Assembly: GCA_050260515.1 (NCBI GenBank)
Contig: JBLNCI010000001.1
Span: forward strand, 1-29,112
Reading direction: 5' to 3'
Length of the DNA: 29,112 bases
Origin: DATJIG01 sp050260515
GTDB lineage: Bacteria; Pseudomonadota; Alphaproteobacteria; SMXQ01
The position numbers were made by a program, and so were the translations under genes. This document shows, in pieces, positions 1-9,589 of this stretch. The notes under the pieces are model-generated. The model did no database searches. It was not told the DNA's origin and was given only the letters and a program-made list of their open reading frames with translations. Each line of letters starts with the position of its first letter. Position 1 is the stretch's first letter.

Positions 1-3
1 GCG

Positions 4-80
4 CCCCCTCACCCGACTCGCGGCGGCTGTGCCGCCGCTCGTCACCCTCTCCCCAGCGGGGAGAGGGAGGGGTGAGGGGG
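4..80. repeat. Composite palindromic repeat with three-way-junction potential
   Basis: An outer 11-bp inverted repeat (CCCCCTCACCC at 4-14, GGGTGAGGGGG at 70-80) encloses two perfect hairpins. The first is GCGGCGGC/GCCGCCGC with a 3-nt loop (20-38). The second is CCCTCTCCCC/GGGGAGAGGG with a 3-nt loop (45-67). The CCCTCTCCC-type arms recur at 784-805, which suggests a dispersed intergenic repeat. Similar C/T-rich palindromes are common between genes in Rhizobiales genomes, but I cannot assign this one to a named family. Confidence 0.75.
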
Positions 81-97
81 TATCCCTGAATCACCGA

Positions 98-130
98 AGC
101 CCGCTCCGGAAGGTCATCCCGGAGCGGGCT
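98..130. repeat. 12-bp inverted repeat (hairpin)
   Basis: AGCCCGCTCCGG (98-109) is the exact reverse complement of CCGGAGCGGGCT (119-130), with a 9-nt loop between them. It follows directly after the composite repeat at 4-80 and may belong to the same element. No T-run follows on either side, so there is no reason to call it an intrinsic terminator. Confidence 0.7.
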
Positions 131-599
131 GGTGAGGGGCCGGTGCGTTCGCGCTCTGGAGCTACCGTCACGCGGACACACGTCGTCGTCGGCGGATCAG
201 CGAAATCCACCTTTTTCCTTCCCGGGAGAGGTCAGCAGGTGCCGCGGTGCGTTGAAACCGAAGCCGCCCTACCGATTGCTTCTCTCCGTCGCGAGCCGCG
301 ACGCTGGGTTATGTTGGTACCGAAGAGGAAGATGCGTCGCGACCCGAAGGGGAAGCGCCGTTGCCTCTCAACTTCATCCACCGCGGCCGTCCTCATTGTC
401 GGAGGCCATCGCTCGCGGCTTCTTCGCTCCACTCGGAAGAGCTAAGCGCAATAGCTCTCCTCGCTTGTCGCGATGCCGAGACGATGCGCGCACCCGAAAC
501 GCGCCGCAAGGGGGCTGTGGAGAAACGCGGAGCTTCGCCATGCAGCCTGTGCAAAGTCGCCGAGAGCCGTTGCCCATCAACGGGCTTCTCTACTTCGTC

Positions 600-672
600 A
601 TGGCCGGGCTTGCCCCGGCCATCCACGTGTGTCTTTGAAAAGAACGTGGATGCCCGGCACAAGGCCGGGCAT
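600..672. repeat. Dispersed-type palindromic repeat made of three nested hairpins
   Basis: Three inverted repeats lie in tandem and share edges. ATGGCCGGG (600-608) pairs with CCCGGCCAT (614-622). ATCCACGT (621-628) pairs with ACGTGGAT (644-651). ATGCCCGGC (650-658) pairs with GCCGGGCAT (664-672). The whole block is close to symmetrical and would fold as a branched structure. From general knowledge, repeats with 'ccggccttgtgccgggcat'-like arms are abundant in Bradyrhizobium and relatives. Membership of such a family is inferred, since only one copy is present here. Confidence 0.75.
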
Positions 673-783
673 GACGTGGTGTTTAGCTGCATGTCTTCCT
701 GTCGTCATTCCCGCGCTCACGCGGTCCGTTCGAAAAGAGGGGCGGCGAGGACGACGCAGTGTTTACGGTGAGCACCGCGTGGG

Positions 784-805
784 CCCTCTCCCTCAAGGGA
801 GAGGG
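784..805. repeat. C/T-rich hairpin, partial copy of the repeat at 45-67
   Basis: CCCTCTCCCT (784-793) pairs with AGGGAGAGGG (796-805) around two bases. The arm is nearly identical to the second hairpin of the 4-80 block, so this looks like a partial copy of the same element. It lies about 150 bases beyond the stop of the minus-strand TadG-like gene. Confidence 0.6.
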
Positions 806-957
806 GGAAAAGTCGCCCCCGCTCTCCCCTGCGCGGGACTAGCTTGCGCCGGGGTGACGACACGGGACAAACGCGTGCACGCTTCGCCGACCACGACGTG
901 AGGTCCGAGCGCGCATTCGTACTCACGCCGCAAGCGAACGGCCAGACGCCCGTCCGC

Positions 958-2424
958 CTACTGCGCGATGCGGAGCGACGACAGGTGATCGGCGATCTGC
1001 TTGAACGCGTCGTTCAGGGTCGTCGCGTCCGGCGCGTAGAAGTAGTACGGCGAGCTCGGGGCCGAGGCGATCCCCTGCAGGAGCGTCTTGAGGGCGTTCG
1101 ACACCTGTCCCTCCTGGATCACGTAGATCTTGATCCCGGCGTTCTTGATGTTCTGGGCGAGCACCTGAAGGCGCGCGTCCATCCCGGGACGCCCGGCGGA
1201 GCCGACGCCGAACGCGGATTTGTAGGCGTCGCCGTAGCCGGCGTTGTTCTGGCCGTCGGTCATCAGGATGATCGCCTGCTGCGTCGTCTGCTGGTCTGAG
1301 GTCGATTCGCTGAACGGCGCGGCCGGCGTCAGCATCCGCCAGGCCCAGCCGAGGCCGGACACCTGGTTGGTGTCGCCGTTGGGCGACGGCAGGTTGTTAA
1401 GGGCGTCGAGGATCGTCTGCTTGGTCGAGGTCATCGGCGTGATGCCCTTCGACAGGCACGGCGTGCAGTCGACGCCGTTCGGCTGACCGGCCGCCTGGGC
1501 GAGCGAGCAATGGGTCGAGCCCGAGGCGGTCGGCTCGCCCTCGGCGGTCGGGATCGGCTGCCAGGCGGTGATCCAGGTCTTGCCGCCGCCGGTGTAATCG
1601 CCCTCGTAGATGTCGGCGTCGTCGGTCGCGTTGCCGTCGGCGAGATAACGCTCGTAGACGCAGCCTTTCCAGGTGGATTGCGGCTGCGACAGCAGCAGCA
1701 CCGGCGAGTTGTTCGCCTTCCACAGCGTGGCCTGCGCCACGCCGGTGATCGGATTGACGAAGCCTGCCGGGGCGGCGACGGTCGTCGTCAGGGCCGAGTT
1801 GTAGATCTGCCCGGCGAGCCAGACGTTCACCTTGCCGTTCCACGGCACCAGGCCGATCTTCAGGTTGTCGTTGGTCGTGTTCGCGCCGAACAGGATGCCG
1901 ATCAGCGTCGTCGCGGCGTTCTTCGCCGCCTGGAACCGCGACAGGCCGCCGCCCGCGTCGGTCGTGGTCATCGATCCCGACAGGTCCATCGACAGCACCA
2001 CCTCGAGGGGCAGGAGCTGGCGCTCGATCTGGGTCGAGGAGGCGACCGACATCGTGTCGATGTGCGCGACCTTGAGGAAGGTCGTCGGCACGCTTGCGGT
2101 CGCCGACAGCGTGATCGAGTTGCCGTCGGCGCTCGGCGTGATGACGGGGTCGGTCACCGTGGCGCCCATGAAGCCGGCCGGGAAGTTCGCGTTGAAGTAC
2201 ATCCGGATGTCGGCGTCGCGGTTGGCCGAGGACATGATGCGTCCGCCGGCGAGGCCCGCGGCGTCGATCGCCTGGCTGAGGCGCGACTTGACGAGGTAGC
2301 CGCGCGCGGTGTCGACCGCGAGGCCGATGGTCGTCACGAGGGGCGCCATGCTGAGCGCGACCAGCGCGCTGACGGCGCCTCGGCGGCACCGCCGGACGAG
2401 CGAGACAGTTGACGTGGCACGCAT
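958..2424 (-). CDS. tadG: TadG-like pilus assembly protein with von Willebrand factor A domain
   Basis: This 488-residue protein has a short basic N-terminus followed by one membrane segment at about residues 18-38. After it comes the VDTARGYLVKSRLSQAIDAA region typical of TadE/TadG-like proteins. A von Willebrand A domain follows, with the metal-site motif DLSGS (D147, S149, S151) and a later MTDGQ strand. Four cysteines lie in an insertion in the middle of that domain. TadG proteins are anchored in the inner membrane with a periplasmic domain and help Flp pilus biogenesis; the exact role is poorly known. A GGAG eight bases before the ATG supports the start. The gene is divergent from flp across a 338-bp gap. 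The TadG name rests on domain type and location. Confidence 0.82.
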   Translation of the reverse strand: MRATSTVSLVRRCRRGAVSALVALSMAPLVTTIGLAVDTARGYLVKSRLSQAIDAAGLAGGRIMSSANRDADIRMYFNANFPAGFMGATVTDPVITPSADGNSITLSATASVPTTFLKVAHIDTMSVASSTQIERQLLPLEVVLSMDLSGSMTTTDAGGGLSRFQAAKNAATTLIGILFGANTTNDNLKIGLVPWNGKVNVWLAGQIYNSALTTTVAAPAGFVNPITGVAQATLWKANNSPVLLLSQPQSTWKGCVYERYLADGNATDDADIYEGDYTGGGKTWITAWQPIPTAEGEPTASGSTHCSLAQAAGQPNGVDCTPCLSKGITPMTSTKQTILDALNNLPSPNGDTNQVSGLGWAWRMLTPAAPFSESTSDQQTTQQAIILMTDGQNNAGYGDAYKSAFGVGSAGRPGMDARLQVLAQNIKNAGIKIYVIQEGQVSNALKTLLQGIASAPSSPYYFYAPDATTLNDAFKQIADHLSSLRIAQ

Positions 2425-2762
2425 CGGCGACTCCGTGTCTGAGGCCGCGGTCGCGGCCCACGGGACCCTCGCCGAATCCGCCTTTCGCGGGTGTTAAAGA
2501 TGCCCGCAAGTTGACGGGCATTGCGGCGATGCCGCGGTGCCGTGACGCCGTGTGCGAAACGTGGCGCGGCGTGGCAGCGACATGTCGGGTTCGTTCGAAA
2601 TTGTCATGTCTTCCCGGCGTATTGGTGTCGTGTTTTCGCCAACTCGCTTCGAAACTTAAAACTTCGTCAAAGCGGTTAGCAGACATTGCCTCCCGCGCCG
2701 ACGCATCGCCGACGCAGCAACTGACTCGCCGACGAGGTCGGCGGTGAAACCGGAGGAAAGCA
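2425..2762. other. Divergent intergenic region between tadG and flp
   Basis: These 338 bp separate the two divergent transcription units and must hold their promoters. I could not assign -35/-10 or sigma-54 elements with confidence. No TTAA-N7-TTAA (CtrA-type) site is present, although TTAA half-sites occur near 2494 and 2657. The notable content is the repeat and hairpin block at 2696-2743, just upstream of the flp ribosome binding site. I see no gene here. Confidence 0.6.
2696..2743 (+). promoter_or_regulatory. Three CGCCGACG direct repeats and a hairpin in the flp leader
   Basis: The octamer CGCCGACG occurs at 2696-2703, 2707-2714 and 2727-2734. The third copy starts a 7-bp hairpin, CGCCGAC (2727-2733) with GTCGGCG (2737-2743) around GAG. 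The hairpin ends nine bases before the strong GGAGG ribosome binding site (2752-2756) of flp. It could stabilise the pilin mRNA 5' end, or the repeats could be an operator. Both are inference from position. Confidence 0.35.
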
Positions 2763-2951
2763 ATGTTCACCACTCTCAAGTCGTTCATCCGCGACGAAAG
2801 CGGCGCCACGATGATCGAGTACGGCCTGATCGCCGCCCTGGTGTCGGTGGTCGCGATCGCCGCTCTCGGCGCGATGGGCGGCAACCTTCGCGACATGTTC
2901 ACGCACGTTTCGGACTGCTTGACGCAGGCTCAGGCCGGCGCGGCCTGCTGA
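2763..2951 (+). CDS. flp: Flp/Fap-type pilin, major subunit of the Tad pilus
   Basis: This 62-residue prepilin has a short charged leader ending in DESG. The mature protein would begin ATMIEYGLIAAL, with the glutamate at position +5 that the family requires, followed by a hydrophobic helix of about 20 residues. Cleavage after Gly by the CpaA peptidase (next gene) is expected. The mature pilin then polymerises into the thin surface-adhesion pilus. Length and motif fit Flp pilins (often called pilA in Caulobacter). A strong GGAGG ribosome binding site precedes the ATG by six bases. Two cysteines near the C-terminus (SDC and AAC) are visible. A strong hairpin right after the stop probably separates its expression from the genes downstream. 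Confidence 0.95.
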   Translation: MFTTLKSFIRDESGATMIEYGLIAALVSVVAIAALGAMGGNLRDMFTHVSDCLTQAQAGAAC

Positions 2952-2967
2952 ACCTGACCGCGAGCAA

Positions 2968-2998
2968 CCCGGGGCGGCGGACGGTCCGCCGCCCCGGG
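2968..2998 (+). terminator. Very strong GC hairpin between flp and cpaA (attenuator or partial terminator)
   Basis: CCCGGGGCGGCGGAC (2968-2982) is the exact reverse complement of GTCCGCCGCCCCGGG (2984-2998), giving a stem of about 13 bp with a tight loop. It starts 16 bases after the flp stop. No T-run follows, so full intrinsic termination is doubtful. A role as attenuator or as a 3' block against exonuclease on the pilin mRNA is inferred. Either would give far more pilin than assembly proteins. Confidence 0.65.
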
Positions 2999-3030
2999 TC
3001 CCGCGACCCTCTCACCCATCGGACCGCATC

Positions 3031-3555
3031 ATGGACGCCGCCCTTCACAACGCCGCTCTCGCCGGGTTTGCCTTCTGCCTCCTGTGGGCGGCGGCCAGCG
3101 ACGCCCGCGGCTTCATCATTCCCAATCGCGCGGTGGTCGCGATCGCGGCGCTGTTCCCGGTCCATCTCCTGAGCCGGATCATCGCGACGGGCGCCGTCGT
3201 GCCGACCGCGAGCGACGGGCTTCTCGCCCTGGCGCTGGCCGGTCTCGTGCTGATCGCCGGCTTCGCTCTCTTCGCCCTGCAGTTGATCGGCGGCGGCGAC
3301 GCCAAGCTTGCGGCCGCGGTCGCGCTGTGGGCGGGCATCGATCACATCCTCGCCTTTCTCATCATCGCCTCGGTCGCGGGCGGCGTGCTTGCTTCGGGGG
3401 TCCTGATCTGGCGCGCGGCGTTCCCGCAGCTCGAGGGCGCCGCCGGTCAGGGCTTCGCCGTGCGGCTGCGCCGCGGCCTCAAGGCCCCCGTCCCGTTCGG
3501 CGTCGCGATCGCGGTCGCCGGTCTCTACATCGTCATGCGCCTCGCGGCGCTGTGA
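3031..3555 (+). CDS. cpaA: Prepilin peptidase, type IV leader peptidase family (A24)
   Basis: This 174-residue polytopic membrane protein cleaves the leader of Flp pilin and any pseudopilins at the inner membrane. The two catalytic aspartates of A24 peptidases are visible: D24 in ASDARGFIIPN and D90 in the IGGGDAKL motif. At least four hydrophobic segments follow. It has the short TadV/CpaA form, without the N-terminal methyltransferase domain of PilD. The ribosome binding site is weak compared with flp, which suits an enzyme needed in small amounts. It lies between flp and cpaB, and its stop is only eight bases from the cpaB start. Confidence 0.92.
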   Translation: MDAALHNAALAGFAFCLLWAAASDARGFIIPNRAVVAIAALFPVHLLSRIIATGAVVPTASDGLLALALAGLVLIAGFALFALQLIGGGDAKLAAAVALWAGIDHILAFLIIASVAGGVLASGVLIWRAAFPQLEGAAGQGFAVRLRRGLKAPVPFGVAIAVAGLYIVMRLAAL

Positions 3556-3563
3556 GGGCCATC

Positions 3564-4505
3564 ATGCGCGCACGCAGCCTCGTCTTCCTCGTTCTCGCCG
3601 TGGGCACGGCGGCGCTTGCCGCGCTGTTCGCCCGGAGCTGGATGAACGCCCAGCAGGCGGCGCTCAAGCCGGCGGCGCCGGCGCCGGTCGCCGCGACCGA
3701 GGTGCTGGTCGCGCGCAAGCCGATCGCCTCGGGCCTGTTCGTGAAGCCCGAGGACCTCGCCTGGCAGCCGTGGCCGGAGGGCTCGCTCCCGGCGGGCTAC
3801 GTCGTGAAGAGCAAGGGCGGCTCGGTGGATGCGTTCGTCGGCGGGATCGTGAAGGTCGGCCTCGCGGCCGGCGAGCCGATCACCGAGTCGCGCATCGTGA
3901 AGCCGGGCGACCGCGGCTTCCTCGCCGCGGTGCTGCAGCCGGGGATGCGCGCCGTCGCGGTCTCGGTCAACGCGACCACCGGCGTCTCGGGCTTCGTGCT
4001 GCCGGGCGATCATGTCGACGTGCTCGTGACTCACGCCCTGCAGGGCCAGGGCTCCGAGAAGCGCACCGTCAACGCCACCGAGACCGTGGTCGAGGATCTC
4101 CGCGTCATCGCGGTGGACCAGACCACGAGCGATCAGTCGACCGGCGCGGTGATGGCAAAGACCGTCACCCTCGAGGCATCGCCCAAGCAGGCGGAAATAC
4201 TGAGCCTGATCGCCCAGATCGGGAAGATCTCGCTGTCGCTCAGGAGCCTCGCCGTCGCCCAGGACAGCCGCGGCGCCAAGCCGTCGGAGCCGCGCCGCAC
4301 GTATACGGTGGACAGCGAGGCGAGCGCGCTGCTCTCGCAGGGCGCGGCGCTCGTCCAGGTCGTGCGCGGCCCCAAGGTGAAGATGGAGGGCGGCCAGTCG
4401 GCGTCGTCCTCGAGGACCGACGCGGGCGAAAGCCCGGCCGGCGACTCGGATCCGGCCATCGAGACCAGTGCCGCGGAGGCCGCGGCCGTCGCGGGGCTGC
4501 AATGA
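3564..4505 (+). CDS. cpaB: Flp pilus assembly protein CpaB/RcpC
   Basis: This 313-residue protein has an N-terminal hydrophobic anchor or uncleaved signal (about residues 5-25) and an Ala/Pro linker. Next is an SAF-like domain starting VLVARKPIASGLFVKPEDL. A CpaB/RcpC C-terminal domain follows, containing the conserved VSVNATTGVSGFVLPGDHVDVL region (about residues 133-155). CpaB acts in the periplasm and is thought to help the CpaC secretin assemble or gate. The start at 3564 gives a clean signal sequence and has GAGGG just upstream; longer frames upstream are antisense-like Arg-rich read-through. The stop codon overlaps the cpaC start (ATGA). The last 50 or so residues are Ser/Ala/Glu-rich and likely disordered. 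Confidence 0.92.
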   Translation: MRARSLVFLVLAVGTAALAALFARSWMNAQQAALKPAAPAPVAATEVLVARKPIASGLFVKPEDLAWQPWPEGSLPAGYVVKSKGGSVDAFVGGIVKVGLAAGEPITESRIVKPGDRGFLAAVLQPGMRAVAVSVNATTGVSGFVLPGDHVDVLVTHALQGQGSEKRTVNATETVVEDLRVIAVDQTTSDQSTGAVMAKTVTLEASPKQAEILSLIAQIGKISLSLRSLAVAQDSRGAKPSEPRRTYTVDSEASALLSQGAALVQVVRGPKVKMEGGQSASSSRTDAGESPAGDSDPAIETSAAEAAAVAGLQ

Positions 4506-5941
4506 GCCGCCACGTCTCCGGCAACGTCTCCAAACTCACGGTGCATGTCATGCGCGCCTTGTTCGCCCTCGCGCTCGTCGTCGCCCTGGTCGGCTCCGCC
4601 GCCGCCCAGCCGCTGCGCGCGCCGGTCGCCCACATCGACATGGAGATCAACAAGGGCCGGCTCATCGCGCTCGAGCAGCCGGCGGCGAGCGTCTTCGTCG
4701 CCGACCCCGAGATCGCCGATGTCCAGGTGAAGTCGCCGAAACTGATCTACGTGTTCGCCCGCAAGCCCGGCGAGACGACCCTCTATACCGTCGACGCAAC
4801 CGACCAGGTGGTCGAAGGCTGGCGGGTGTCGGTCGCCCACAACCTCACCCGGCTGCGCGAGGCGATCCACACCTATTCCCCGGACTCGCGCGTCGACGTC
4901 TCCTCGGTCGGCGACGCGGTCGTGCTGCAGGGCGTGGTGCGCTCGCCGGAGGCGGCGGAGAACGTCCGCGCGCTCGCCGCGCGACTCGCCGGCGCCGACA
5001 ACATCATCAACCGCCTCGCCGTGCGCGGCCCGAACCAGATCAACCTCCGCGTCCGCATCGCCGAGGTGCAGCGCTCGGTGCTGAAGCAGATCGGCGTCAA
5101 CTGGGACGCGCTGCTCGCGGCCGGCGCGTTCAGCTTCGGGCTCGCCACCGGAAATCCGGTCGTGAACAGCACCGGCGCGTTCCTCACCCGCAACGCGCCG
5201 GCGCTCGGAAGCGGCAACACCGATTCGATCATGGGCGGCTTCCGCAAGGGCAACTGGAACATCAACTCGGTGATCGACGCGCTCGAGAACGAGGGCCTCG
5301 TCACGGTGCTGGCGGAGCCGAACCTCACCGCGGTGTCGGGCGAGACCGCGAGCTTCCTCGCCGGCGGCGAGTTCCCGATCCCGATCTCGCAGCAGAACAA
5401 CACCATCACCGTCGAGTTCAAGAAGTTCGGCGTCAGCCTCGCGTTCACGCCGACGCTCCTGACCGACGGCCAGATCAATCTCAAGGTCCGCCCCGAGGTC
5501 AGCCAGCTTTCGACCAATGGCGAGGTCCGTCTCAACAACTTCGCCATCCCGGCGATCACCACCCGGCGCGCCGAGACCACGGTCGAGCTCGGCAGCGGCC
5601 AGAGCTTCGCGATCGCCGGCCTGCTGCAGAACGACGTCAACCACAGCGTGCGCCGCCTGCCGGGTCTCGGCGACCTGCCGATCCTCGGCGCGCTGTTCCG
5701 CTCCGACTCCTTCCAGCGCAACGAGAGCGAGCTCGTGATCATCGTCACCCCGTACGTCGTGCGTCCGACCTCGGAGACGGCGATGTCGGCGCCGACCGAC
5801 GGCCTGACGATGCCGTCCGACGCCGAGCGCCTGAAGACGGCGCCGCTCTACGTCCACAAGCCGACCGAGGACACGCCGGTGGTGCGCGGCACCGACGGCC
5901 GTCGCCTGGTCGGCCCCGCCGGCTTCAACCTGGAGCAGTAG
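4502..5941 (+). CDS. cpaC: Outer-membrane secretin of the Tad pilus
   Basis: This 479-residue protein forms the outer-membrane pore for the pilus (CpaC/RcpA family). It has a signal peptide ending SAAAQP near residue 36 and an N-terminal secretin domain (about 45-112). A BON-like domain follows (about 115-175). The C-terminal secretin domain (about 255-420) includes VTVLAEPNLTAVSGETASFL and the signature LPGLGDLPILGALFRS (386-401). An internal Met at residue 17 (position 4550) directly before the hydrophobic stretch is an alternative start. I keep 4502 because its ATGA overlap with cpaB matches the pattern of the cluster. The cpaD start follows the stop after two bases. Confidence 0.95.
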   Translation: MSRHVSGNVSKLTVHVMRALFALALVVALVGSAAAQPLRAPVAHIDMEINKGRLIALEQPAASVFVADPEIADVQVKSPKLIYVFARKPGETTLYTVDATDQVVEGWRVSVAHNLTRLREAIHTYSPDSRVDVSSVGDAVVLQGVVRSPEAAENVRALAARLAGADNIINRLAVRGPNQINLRVRIAEVQRSVLKQIGVNWDALLAAGAFSFGLATGNPVVNSTGAFLTRNAPALGSGNTDSIMGGFRKGNWNINSVIDALENEGLVTVLAEPNLTAVSGETASFLAGGEFPIPISQQNNTITVEFKKFGVSLAFTPTLLTDGQINLKVRPEVSQLSTNGEVRLNNFAIPAITTRRAETTVELGSGQSFAIAGLLQNDVNHSVRRLPGLGDLPILGALFRSDSFQRNESELVIIVTPYVVRPTSETAMSAPTDGLTMPSDAERLKTAPLYVHKPTEDTPVVRGTDGRRLVGPAGFNLEQ

Positions 5942-5943
5942 AC

Positions 5944-6579
5944 ATGTCCGCCTCGTCCATCGCCCGCATCGTCGCGCCGCTGCTGCTCACCGCGGCGCTC
6001 GGGGCCTGCACGCCGACACCGGCGCTGTGGTCCGAAGCCGATGCGCGCAAGGAGATCGGCGTGCGCCGCATCGAGCTCGTGCACGACGTCGCCTTCGCGG
6101 CACCTTCGGCCGACCTCGCGCCCACGGAGGTGCGCCGTCTCGACGAGTTCATCGCCCGTCAGCAGGTGGGGTACGGCGACGTGGTCGAGATCCACACGTC
6201 GGGGCGCGATTCCCGGCTCGACACCCGCCGCGCGGCGGCCGTCGCCGAGCGCCTCGCCCGCAACGGCATCGTCGCCGAGCGCGGCGCGCCCGCCGGGTCC
6301 GGGGTGCGCATCACGGTCGCGCGTTCCGTCGCCGTCCCGCCGGCGTGTCCCGACTGGCGCAAGCCGGACAACGACGGCGATCCGTCGAACACGCCGCTGT
6401 CCAATCTCGGCTGCGCCAACATGCGCAACCTCGGCCTGATGATCGCCGATCCGTCCGAGCTGCTGGTCGGGCGCGGCGGCGGAGCCGGGTCGGGCGAGCC
6501 GCTCGCCGCCGGCGTCCAGCGCTACCGCGCCGGGAAAGTGACTCCCCTGGTCGATTCAGAAACGAGTGGATCGAAATGA
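5944..6579 (+). CDS. cpaD: Tad pilus lipoprotein CpaD
   Basis: This 211-residue protein has a lipoprotein signal: a hydrophobic segment ending in the lipobox LGAC, with the lipidated cysteine at about residue 22. The C-terminal part has CPDWRKPDNDGDPSNTPLSN and GCANMRNLGLMIADPSELL. These match the CpaD family hallmark, a conserved CPDW...N...NxGCA...NLxxMVADPxDL pattern. The middle contains an OmpA-like helix-rich stretch, with ADLAPTEVRRLDEFI and HTSGRDSRLDTRRAAAVAERL. CpaD is thought to assist the secretin at the outer membrane. The start is two bases after cpaC, and the stop overlaps cpaE by ATGA. Confidence 0.92.
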   Translation: MSASSIARIVAPLLLTAALGACTPTPALWSEADARKEIGVRRIELVHDVAFAAPSADLAPTEVRRLDEFIARQQVGYGDVVEIHTSGRDSRLDTRRAAAVAERLARNGIVAERGAPAGSGVRITVARSVAVPPACPDWRKPDNDGDPSNTPLSNLGCANMRNLGLMIADPSELLVGRGGGAGSGEPLAAGVQRYRAGKVTPLVDSETSGSK

Positions 6580-7855
6580 CCGCCCTTGCCGTTCGTGACC
6601 GCCCCGAGACTGCCGCCGTTCCCCAGGTCCTCGCGCTCGTCACCGACGCGGCGACCGAGGCCACCGTGCGCCTCGCCGCCGCCGAGCTCGGACTGGGCGA
6701 GATCGCGGTCGAGGGCGCCGACCTTGAAGCCGCCGCCGATCGCCTGCGCACGCGGGCGTCGCCGTCCGTCCTGATCGTCGATCTCGACGGCGCGCGCGCG
6801 GCGTCGGGGGATGCCCTCGCGGGCCTCAATCAGCTTGCGGAAGCCTGCGATCCCGGCGTGAAGGTGGTCGCGGTCGGCGTCCACAACGACGTCGCGCTCT
6901 ATCGCACGCTGATCCAGGCCGGCGTCGCGGACTATCTCGTGAAGCCGATCACCGCGGCGGATCTCGTGCGCGCGATCCGCGACGGCGCGGGCTTCGGAGC
7001 CAAGGCGCCGGTCGTCGAGCTCGCGGCCCACGCCGACGGCGCCGCGAAGCCGAAGCGGCTCGTCGTCGTGGTCGGCGCGCGCGGCGGTGTCGGCGCCTCG
7101 ACCATCGCGAGCAACCTCGCGCTCGCGCTGTCGCAGCACGAGACGAAGCCCTCGGCGTTGCTCGACCTCGATTTCCGCTTCGGCACGTCCGCCGTCACCT
7201 TCGACATCGAGCCGAGCGGCGGCTTCAAGGACGTGCTCGCCGATCCGACCCGCATCGATCCGCTGCTCGTCGAGCGCGCGGCGACCAAGGTCGCGGACCG
7301 GCTGATCCTGCTCGCCTCCGAGGAGCCGTTCGCCAACGCGGCGCCGGTCACCGCCGGACTGGTTCCGCTCGTCGAGACGCTGAGCCGCGCCGGCGGCTGG
7401 GTCGTCGCCGACGCGCCGCGCGATCTCGTGCTCCGCGATCCGGGCTGCCTTGCCGCGGCCGCCGCCATCGTGCTGGTCACCGATCTCGGCCTCGCGGCGC
7501 TTCGCGACGTGCTGCGATTCAAGGAGTGGATCGGCGAAACCGCGCCGGGGACGAAGATCCTGCTGGTCGCCAACGGCAGCCGTCCCAAGCTCGAGGGCGA
7601 TCTGCCGCCGGCCGAGTTCGCGCGCACCGCGGCCCTGCCTGTCGCGGCAACCGTTCCGTTCGACGCCAAGGGCGTCGGCGCCGCGACGCGGGCGGCGAAG
7701 CCGCTGCTCGCCGGCGCGCCGCGCAGCGCCGCCGCGCGGGCGATCGCCGCCATCGCCAACACCATCGCCGGCGAGGCGAAGGCGAAGCCCGCGGCGGGCC
7801 TGAGCGTCGCCAAGCTGCTGCCGTTCCTCACCAGGGGCGTTGCCGGAGACAAGGC

Positions 7856-7859
<4 letters not shown>
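6576..7859 (+). CDS. cpaE: Tad pilus localisation ATPase CpaE/TadZ (receiver-like plus MinD/ParA-like)
   Basis: This 427-residue protein has two parts. The N-terminal 140 residues look like an atypical response-regulator receiver, with VLIVDLDGA as the phospho-Asp strand and ADYLVKPIT as the conserved Lys strand. The rest is a MinD/ParA-type ATPase with a deviant Walker A, VGARGGVGAST (about 166-176), followed by a DLDFRFG Walker A' strand. The usual Walker A lysine of GKT is replaced (GAST), as is common in CpaE. TadZ/CpaE proteins act at the cytoplasmic face and place the pilus machine at the cell pole. The start overlaps the cpaD stop and the stop overlaps the cpaF start, both as ATGA. Confidence 0.93.

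Positions 7860-9585
<1,726 letters not shown>

Positions 9586-9589
<4 letters not shown>

Larger units (their letters stand above)
1..957. other. Non-coding, repeat-bearing region left of the tad locus
   Basis: No convincing gene is seen in this stretch. Open frames exist on both strands, but their translations are Arg/Ser/Pro-rich, overlap one another, and show no recognisable domain and no good ribosome binding site. The region holds several palindromic blocks, listed separately at 4-80, 98-130, 600-672 and 784-805. The spaces between them (131-599, 673-783 and 806-957) show nothing I can assign. The 3' end of the minus-strand TadG-like gene borders it at 958, and I see no clear hairpin plus T-run terminator after that stop. 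Confidence 0.7.

Noticed and set aside
29..901. Several overlapping open frames of 60-170 codons on both strands
   Set aside because: The translations are Arg/Ser/Pro-rich, overlap one another and the palindromic repeats, and lack ribosome binding sites and recognisable domains. High GC makes such frames expected by chance.
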